Below are positions 56,429 to 64,000 of a stretch of DNA of 64,000 nt, one piece after another. How positions within the stretch are numbered: position 1 is the stretch's first letter; each line of letters begins with the position of its first letter. Where the stretch lies: assembly GCA_948470475.1 (NCBI GenBank), contig OX419338.1:31240882-31304881 (forward strand), given 5' to 3'. The notes under the pieces are model-generated. The model ran no database searches, was not told the origin of the DNA, and saw nothing but the letters and a program-made list of their open reading frames with translations. The DNA comes from Galaxea fascicularis (Eukaryota > Cnidaria > Anthozoa > Scleractinia > Euphylliidae). Position numbers and translations under genes: made by a program.

Positions 56429-59400
56429 ATGGCTCAAGTGAACACCTTTCATCCTTCTCCAGAAAATTGCAGAAATGCTGAAGAGGCGACAGAAAATGCT
56501 GTCTCCTTTGATGTTCTACGAAGAAAACTCTCAAACAAGCTTGGCCGAATATTGTGGGTAATGAAGCTAATCGGCGCCTACTATGGAGACACTGCACTGA
56601 ATGAAGGACCACGAGAAAGTTCGAACTGCTGTTCCCGTTTTTACTGTATGGTCGTGTTGTTAGGACAATGGTTCCTCGTTTTTGTGGTTTTGACGGCATT
56701 TATCTTTGAAGGCTCTCGACAAATATCATCAATTTTCTGGTTAATGATAGGTGGCATTTGGTGTTTACAAAACGCGATTGTTACCGCGTTAGCTTTGTAC
56801 AGTTTTCCAAAGAGAAGAAACAAATCATCGCGTTTCGACAATTTTATCAGCAGTCTGCTGTCGAATTCAACTGCAGATGGGTTAGAGCGGGTTAAGACAA
56901 GAACAGTGATGAAACCTTTGGCTTTTGGATGTTTCATTTCCACCGTGAGCGGTGTTTCTATCGTGTTACTTGATCTGAATCAGGAATACTCCATAGCGAG
57001 ATACCAACCATGGAATGGTAACATTGTGTGGCATTTATTTATTGTCATCTTTGGCACTGTCAATAGCTTTACATGGACGGTGCCGTTTTGCTTATTCTGT
57101 GTGTCTTGTGCACTTTTGGAGGGAATGTTTGACAGTTTACTGAAGAATGTACCCATGGCCCGTGACAGCGATCACATTCTCAGCATTGCATCTTTGAGGA
57201 AGGAACACCAAAAATTGTGCGAAACAGTTGCTATGGCCAACAAAGCATTTTCGCCCTTTCTTTTGGTGGAAATTTCTCTAGACATCCCTTTACTTTGCAT
57301 CGATTTCAATGAACTGGTGCAATTGCCTCGGTTTCGTGAAGAGAACCTTGTGTACGTCATAGCTGTACTTTATTGGTGCACTGTTGTGACAGGAAGATTA
57401 GTGGTTGTCCTATGGTTTGCACATGGCCAGAAATTCCGGACATTTGAGCCCACGCAGTGGCACGCGGTTTCGTTCTCAACAGTAGAAAAATTTAAACAGG
57501 ATGGCGGCTTCTTGTCAGTGGATTACGCACAGCTTAATTCTCTTTCTTCAGTGGTTTAGTTTTACACAATACTTCGTTCCTGATAAGATATTGAGCAATT
57601 CGATGTAGCTGCAGCCTATCTGTTGTAGCAAGCTCGTATGAACTTCACAGAGAATCGTATCCGATGTGTACGGTCAAAATATCTTCCGAAGAAACTCTTT
57701 GTTGGCGAACATATTTCAAAATATGATCACAGTTGACAAAATAGCATTCTTAAACTTCTCAATTTCAATGAAATCTAAGTTTTCCGACATTTTTTAACCA
57801 AAACAAAACCGACCGATCTATCAGGTCTATTGAGCGTAATAAAATTTTAGTATTTTCCGCGTCCATAGGAATGTTTGCTGGCCAAAAGTATCGTCCATTA
57901 AACTTGTATCCCACCATTCTCTACAGCATTAGAAAGCTTGTTTTTCATTGAAAATTTTGATACCAGACATGGCGGAGTTTTCTGCAAAATGCAAGTTTGT
58001 CGCCCAAGAATACAGCACATGGGTCTCGGATAAACACAAACAAGACGCTTGCGTGACATTCGATATTTGTGCTTCTCGTGGAACTGATTTGTGCTGTTCT
58101 GAACTGTTTTTGAAGGCAATTAGCAGGGCGAAGAAATCAGCTTCGAAGGTGAAAATTGGTCAAATAGTACCTCATACGGTGCTTTTCCTCAAGCGATTGC
58201 GGCACTTGGTCTATCCCGATTATGTTGTCCGCTACGGCGCATCAAAATCTGTTTCGGCTGCAAAAATTGGCTTTCAAGCTTCTGAAATACAGAGCGTTGT
58301 ATGAGCCAAGCTTCGAAAATGAACATCGATAAAAAGCAGGGCGAGTAACATTTGTCGGTGAAAGCAACTTAGTCAGAATAGCCGAGGAAACTTTCAAGAT
58401 TTCGACCGGATTGCGGCACTTGTTCCCGGTAAGCCAGAACTTGATCTATTTTATTTTGTTTTATTTCTGCCATACATTTCCTTTGAGAGTTTGGCGGCCA
58501 TATTGCCAAGTAAACCCGCGCGTGCGCCGTTGCGTTGTCCGGAATTTCTGGCCATGCAATGGGAGTCAATGAGAAGGTAAGTCATAGGCTCACATTTCGG
58601 CCATCTTTCATTGGATATAAACATAAAAAAATACTAAAAATAAATGTGTTGGCTACAGATGGAGTTGCCCTCGAAATGTTAGTGTTCTTACTGTAGAAGA
58701 TATTAGTTCAACAGAAGGCGCGTCTTTGCTGTTTTTTTTTTCTCGGAAAAATTCAAATTTCAAAGAAAATTAACAAATTGAATGTATCCCGAAATAACCA
58801 AACCTTTCTAATTGGCAGCCTTCCAATTATATTTTTAGGCAAAAAGTGCTTCAAGGTAGGATACAGACAGCGACACTGTAGCAACAAAGAGAAAGTAAAA
58901 TTAACTTAGGATTTAATTTCATTTTTCACAATTTATTCTCATCGAGAATATTTTCACCGAATATTTTTCACTTAATGGTAAACTTTCTTTACAGATACAG
59001 TTGTTTTACAGTCGTAGCAAAAGCAAAGTGTATTTAATGCAAATATTATATTTCCTCTACATTTGCAAATAAATTGACGGCTTCACGTGCACTTGCAAAC
59101 CCTAAGGATTTCTTTTATTTTCTTTTTCTTTCTCTCTTTTTTTGTTTTTTGTTTTTTACTACCTAAGAGCGACCGACTGTCCGGTCAATACATAACGTGA
59201 GCTACTACAATACCTAAGTTACATGTAATTGCAATAGGGTTTTAAAAGTGGCGGCTTGTGTCTTGCGTAGATTCACAGTTTCTATGACGCCCTACAAACG
59301 ATCAGCGTTTTGGACCCGAAAGAACACATTGAGGTAGGTAGCTTGTGTTGAACGAGACACTGACATTGTTATTGAGCTGTTTACGATTCACTGAACTGTT

Positions 59401-60433
59401 CGTCATTCTGACATCTCAACCTCAATAGGCCATATTCGTATTCTCGCTATTGAAATGGATCTAGCATGAAGTGGAGGTTCTTATGGGGGAATACATTTAC
59501 ATATGAAAAGATTCCCCCGCAAGAGTCTCCAGTTCGTGCTAGATCCAGTTCAATACCGAGAATACGAATATCGCCTATTGCATGTAGACTGGCATCTTCG
59601 CCTCGTGTTTTTTTTTTTTTTTTTTTTTCAACGTGAGCGTGTTGCTTTGTTGCTTGAATGTTTTCTGTTCACGAGAAAACAGTTAATCTTTGTGAAACCA
59701 AGACTTAAATTAAATAGGGCAAAAACGACAACTTGTGGCTTTCATCCGAACCCTTAATAATGCCGCTTTAATTTATTTGCGACACCTTCATAGCTTAAAA
59801 GGCGTTAAATGCCCTGTATTAAATAAAGCAAAAACCAAAATAGTCTATTGCTTCGTTGCTCTTTCTTTCTTCCTTTCAGCTTTTACAATTTTTAGCGCAT
59901 CTCCGAGGAGACCCGATCGGAATGTCCATAGGATCATGGGTTGTCATAAACAAGTCGCTTGTTCTCTCCGTAAGTGAAAAAAGACATAATAAAATTGTTT
60001 GTGTCTTCAGGCTTTACTAAACATCAGGATAATTTCTAAATTTCGTTTCCCTTTCTTGAACGAGCCAATACGTCGAGCGCAAAAGGGGATTTACCTGAGA
60101 TTAATAACAGAACATGGACATCTGAGGCTCTTCTGATTTGGAACAATTTTGATAGAGGTCAACCGAAATCTGAAACTGGGCAGCTTTAAGTAGGAATGAG
60201 ATTCAGGTTTGCCAAATGGCCAAAAATTGGTCAGTAAGTACTTTGCTATAAAATAAAAAGGTTTGAGGCTACACTTATTCACTATGGTGTTTCTAGAGCC
60301 TACAAAATATGCTATTTTAAGATCTAAGAGGGCACTAAATCTCACTCATTTTGTTTTTCAGCTTGTTGGGATAGTCATCTCGTACTTTACAGTTTTAATG
60401 ACATTGCCAACCCAAATCCTGGAAAACCCTTGA
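56429..60433 (+). CDS. Gustatory-receptor-like (GRL) seven-helix protein, divergent, GRL-e
   Basis: Exon 1 starts at ATG 56429; the open frame extends further upstream but has no earlier ATG. It encodes six helices and the family segment SLRKEHQKLCETV. Exons 2 (59271-59333), 3 (59880-59969) and 4 (60362-60433, TGA) have good splice sites and encode the linker (IHSFYDAL), GMSIGSW and LVGIVISYFTVLMTLP. The homologous end of exon 1, after AHGQK, lacks a GT or GC donor, and the frame runs on to a stop at 57559. A weak phase-0 donor GTG|GTTTAG at 57553/57554 would join exon 2 with about 45 extra residues, giving about 450 in all. Loss of the donor may mean a changed exon end or early decay. It is the most diverged plus-strand member. 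Confidence 0.7.
57969..58304 (+). CDS. Hypothetical ORF in GRL-e intron 1
   Basis: The 111-codon frame starts at ATGGCGGAG (57969) and is denser in GC than its intron surroundings. It is basic, with Cys-rich and Ala/Ser/Lys-rich parts and no recognised domain. The following 58370-58570 has an opposite frame of similar texture. A processed repeat or a captured piece is as likely as a real gene. Confidence 0.2.
   Translation: MAEFSAKCKFVAQEYSTWVSDKHKQDACVTFDICASRGTDLCCSELFLKAISRAKKSASKVKIGQIVPHTVLFLKRLRHLVYPDYVVRYGASKSVSAAKIGFQASEIQSVV
59423..59580. mobile_element. Fold-back MITE in GRL-e intron 2
   Basis: The left arm, from CAATAGGCCATATTCGTATT to GGGGGAATACA, is followed within about 15 bp by its inverted copy, which ends CGAATATCGCCTATTG. 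Each arm is about 70 bp with few mismatches, so the RNA would form a long hairpin. A single arm occurs at 51371-51465. Confidence 0.85.
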
Positions 60434-61812
60434 TCTGTAACCCCATCAAGGAAGACCGCTGACACGCCATTCATGTGTACCGTGTGTCCTTTTTAGTCTT
60501 GTTCCGCCATAATGTTGGAGAGATTCGCCTGTACCTAACGCTGTAGCTACTTGTAATTATCATTACAGGCGTTGTGAACCCCAAAGACACAATTGTCATC
60601 AGACTGTCTATATCAAAATTGTTATTACTAATTGTTTTTATATAGATAGATGATTTAGGAATAGTAATTTTAAATTATTGTTTTTTTAAAATCGTTTTTC
60701 GGCTTTCACACACGTTTTAACGGGTTTTTTCACTCCTAGATGTAGCGTGGGTAATTAAAGTATTGTTGTTGTTGTTGTTATTGTATCTGAAAAAGGCTAG
60801 TCTGGTAGCTAAAATATAGTACATACGAGTTTAAACCATCCTATGTTGTTGTATCGATATATTTCTTTCTTTAATTTGCATTCTTTGTTTTCTATATGAC
60901 GCCGATTAGATCCCCGGTTCGATTCAACGTGTACAAGCAGGATTATCGTAAAAGTTGGCTTGCTTGAAGATTTTATAGTCATTTTAGAAATTTAAGGCTG
61001 TTTTCTGGGAATAAAAGACCTCCGAAATTGTCAGGAGAAGCTGTTTGGGAAAAGTTAGAAGCGAAAGAATGAATTGATGTGTAGTGAGGTCCACAGCACT
61101 AATATTTTACAAACAACAGTTGTTACGGCCTATTGAGCAGGACCACTATAGATATGAGACTATTCGTTCTCGTGAAACTTTGTTAGGTGTTGAGAAAATA
61201 TTAGGAAAATGGCACATACATTAAATTTCAAGTGCTTATTGGGCAATTTTGGCCTGTTTAACAAACACCAAGGATGAAAGACCGATGATTAAAAAAGTTT
61301 TTTCTTTTCCTTTTTTTTTTGTGACCAAAAGATATTTGTATCAGGTTCCCTGTACTTCAAGGAGATGCCTCCCTTTATGAACATGATGCCATCTTCACGA
61401 CAGTTTTTATGGGGTCATTCCGTCTTCATCACCTGGTCTTCATACACTTTTCAAATTACAATCTTCCTGTGCTTTTGTGATTGTTTAAAATGATATAGAA
61501 ATGTTTACATACTCGGTTTAAGATGTCAAGTATTGTATTATTAGCTAGTGAAGAGTAAATAAACTAACTAAGTCAGACTCAGTGAAAAGTTACTGACTTA
61601 ACACAAATATAAAGCTACTGAGCTCATAACAGAACTTGGCTTCAAATACGAATGTTCTTCACTGGATCTTGTCGGGCAGCACATACGCTGGATGCCTGTT
61701 TCTGAATTATTTAGAGTTTCTGATACTACTTCAAAGTCAAACGGCGCTATATTCCTCCCTAAAGCAGTTGCTGCATTGAACTTTATCAAGTCGTTCATCC
61801 TTGAGTAGTTAA
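60434..61812. other. Convergent intergenic between GRL-e and GRL-f
   Basis: The two genes end tail to tail here, about 1.4 kb apart. It has a (TTG)n tract at 60761-60780 and a T-rich run at about 61300-61320. AATAAA-like signals for either side may be ATTAAA at about 60754 (plus strand) and 61613-61620 (minus strand). No gene. Confidence 0.45.
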
Positions 61813-64000
61813 TTATCCTCGTGGCAACGAGAGCATAACAGCAAAATATGAGATGATGACTCCAATAATCTACAAAATATAAAACAGTAAACAATCAACA
61901 ATCAATATGAATTCTGGATTGCCTTGTTCGTTTTATTAATGATTATAACTATGCAAACATTTCAAGCCTTTTTTTTTTCTGTTGACTCGGAATAAGTTAT
62001 ATTCAGCTCACTCGTCAGTAATAACTCAACCGTTTGAAAAATAATCTTGCTTATTTAATTGCAGGACGTCTTCACTTGATTCCCAAGTACCACAGGCAAT
62101 CTTGCGATCGCAGAATTTTAATTTTATCCAAAGCAGTAACGTAACAGCAGCAAACAGATTAATTGTTTTTAATATGATCACAGACGAACTCAGGGCGAAC
62201 GGTCACAGAACAACCCGACGTTCCATTTATTTTCACTGAATATTGCTTGACAAAGAATACTTCTCTACTCGTTGATGGTTACCAGCACAATCAAGCAGAC
62301 AGTTCAGTTTCGGCATAACTGAGTAAGCTTGAGTAATAACTTATTTTCTTTTTTTACTAAAAAAGAAAAGTTCAATATTATTCATTGTCCAATTTATATT
62401 ATGTACACATAAGATTATTAGTTGCTGTAGTTCTAGTAGAAAATCAAAGAAATCGAACTGGCTGGATTAAACAAATCATAAAGCAAAGAGATGATGGAAG
62501 AAAATCTGAGTTTACCGTTAAAGAAAGGGACTTTGTAATCACAGTGAGTCCTCCAATTGACAGACCCTTAGGCTCTCCTTGGAGGTCTAGTATGTACATC
62601 ATAAACATCAACATCTGAAAGTCAAAATATCAAAGGAAATCGACTCAAGAGTTGCTTCCACACTTTATCATACCTCTCAGTTAATACGCGCGCTGTGATT
62701 TCTCGTTCATTTAGATATCGCCCGCGCGCTTCGCGCTTGAGTCATACAGTACGGACCGAAAAAACGGGGTCAGTAAGAGGTATCTGCGCATTTACTGGAG
62801 ACGTACGTTTAATTATAGGTTGTTTGTATTCCACCAGTACAACCAAGCCTATCCAATTTTCAGGTTCGCAAAGTGGAATCATGACTTTACCTGGGGATTT
62901 CATTGTTTTTTTCTTTTCCTTTTTTTTTTTTTTTTATCTCTTAAGCCACCGCATTGGATTCCCAGATTTGTTCAAATCCTTTGGAAGCAGCTCAACTCAT
63001 AACTGATCGATGGATGTTTCTTTCATAAGAAGATTGAAAACGTGTTGCCGCCATGGAAACTGTCACGTTCACATTGAAATGTCCTTCCAAATTGTCACTA
63101 GCTAATTTTCCAGAACGTCAGGAAGGTTGGTGCCATTTCTTTAAATGTCACAAATAGCGAGAGCTGTTTCTTCTCCTAAAGGTTAATAGTATCAAGCTCT
63201 AGAATTTGCCTTCGTTACCTTTGGTTGATCCTCTGTTAAAACTGGAAACATTCTTGCAATCTTTTGAAGACTGTGAATCTGGTAGGAGCAAAGGAAAATG
63301 CGCATGCCAGCACTGTTTCATGTAATGAATTAAAAGAAAGCGAATAGTGAATAATATTTAATGTATAGCTTTGTATGTAGCGCCAAAAATAAGCGATTGA
63401 TTTGTTAAGTGTGCGGGAAGAAATGTACAAAGTTAACATTTTTGGAATTGTTTTCTCGGTCATGAGCCCACGAGAAAAAACAGACCCTTCCCAATCCTAG
63501 TTAATGGTGTTTGCTTATCAAAGCCTTTGCTGTGCAATCAGGATCATTTTTATAATTTTTCTGTCCTCATTTGGCGTCCAAAAAAAAAAACAAAACATAG
63601 GTCAATAACTATGCTCTCCCACCAGATGACCTTAAATTAAATATAACGGTAATAATAACTAAGACATTACATGTACCTCTATCGCTATTAAACAATTATT
63701 CGACAAATTCACTGAGCCTGAAGCGGATAATTGTTTTAGTATAATTTCAAAGCTGATCAACAAAGAAATCGGTAATAACACATTTCATTTCCGGTGTAAA
63801 GGTCATATGCGCCTGCAAGGGTTCCGGCCGCCATTTTGTTTTGCTGGCGCGGTGAATATGACGTCATACAAGGAACCGCTCCACCAATCAGATTGCTGGA
63901 AACTCTTTGTTAAGCTCTAAAATCATACTAAGCTAAATTAGGATATACTGAATATATTTAAATGTATATTTTTTTACCTTCTCGTTTACTCTTGATCCGA
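61813..64000 (-). CDS. Gustatory-receptor-like (GRL) protein on the minus strand, 3' part only, GRL-f
   Basis: Four exon pieces, all phase 0, appear on the minus strand. The end of exon 1 is 63978-64000 (encoding GSRVNEK before AAG|GTAAAA). Exon 2 is 63219-63278 (IHSLQKIA..., acceptor CTACCAG, donor AAAG|GTAACG). Exon 3 is 62516-62614 (33 codons containing PKGLSIGGLTVITKSLSLT, acceptor ACTTTCAG, donor ACG|GTAAAC). Exon 4 is 61813-61869 (IIGVIISYFAVMLSLPRG, then TAA). The motif order and splice phases match the other GRL genes. Most of exon 1 lies beyond the right edge. Exon 3 is three codons longer than in the others. No defect is seen, so this is probably a working sixth member in opposite orientation. 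Confidence 0.83.

Noticed and set aside
61598..61894. 98-codon minus-strand ORF
   Set aside because: Overlaps the true GRL-f exon 4 in a different frame; the 57-nt exon with family motif and splice sites explains the locus better.
62385..62618. 77-codon plus-strand ORF
   Set aside because: Antisense shadow of GRL-f exon 3 and neighbouring intron.
1..64000. CRISPR arrays, operons, riboswitches and rRNA genes
   Set aside because: None is seen. The only tandem array with regular units (3560-4835) has no spacer pattern, and the tRNA-like sequences are SINE heads rather than intact tRNA genes.

Overview
The window is animal nuclear DNA, most likely from a cnidarian and probably an anthozoan such as a stony coral. 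This is inferred from an array of gustatory-receptor-like (GRL) seven-helix genes, scattered intron-poor rhodopsin-class GPCRs, AT-rich intergenic DNA dense in MITEs and tRNA-derived SINEs, and spliceosomal introns. There are no operons.

Region 1 (1-12 kb) is built around a secreted glycoside-hydrolase-5-like gene. One copy (10911-11978) is an intact single exon. A second, apparently identical copy lies about 9.7 kb upstream but is broken twice: a 4489-bp terminal-inverted-repeat element splits it at codon 59, and its C-terminus is cut off where a reverse-oriented non-LTR retrotransposon fragment begins. That fragment abuts a decayed Polinton/adintovirus-like DNA-virus remnant. The 4.5-kb element carries a splice donor and acceptor close to its ends, so splicing could remove almost all of it and leave an in-frame 20-codon net insertion. 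It also carries a pogo-like MITE, a 96-bp satellite and two exons of an unrecognised gene.

Region 2 (12-32 kb) holds three class A GPCR genes: 17898-18944 (minus strand), 20932-24838 (plus strand, TM7 on a distant second exon) and 30726-31865 (plus strand). They are separated by repeats: a hammerhead-ribozyme motif, tandem and inverted 400-bp repeats, SINEs, MITEs and a decayed PIF/Harbinger element with traces of both of its genes.

Region 3 (32.6-64 kb) is a GRL cluster. Five plus-strand genes or gene-like copies (34552, 41931, 46383, 51951, 56429) and one minus-strand gene running off the right edge share a four-exon plan: one exon of about 1.06-1.1 kb with six helices, then 60-63 nt, 90-99 nt and 48-72 nt exons, with phase-0 introns wherever the junction is clear. 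The middle part looks like three copies of a two-gene unit. In two of them the second gene has collapsed to the same short deletion-bearing fragment, and in one the first gene has also lost its last two exons. The tiny 3' exons were found by reading splice sites and comparing copies.
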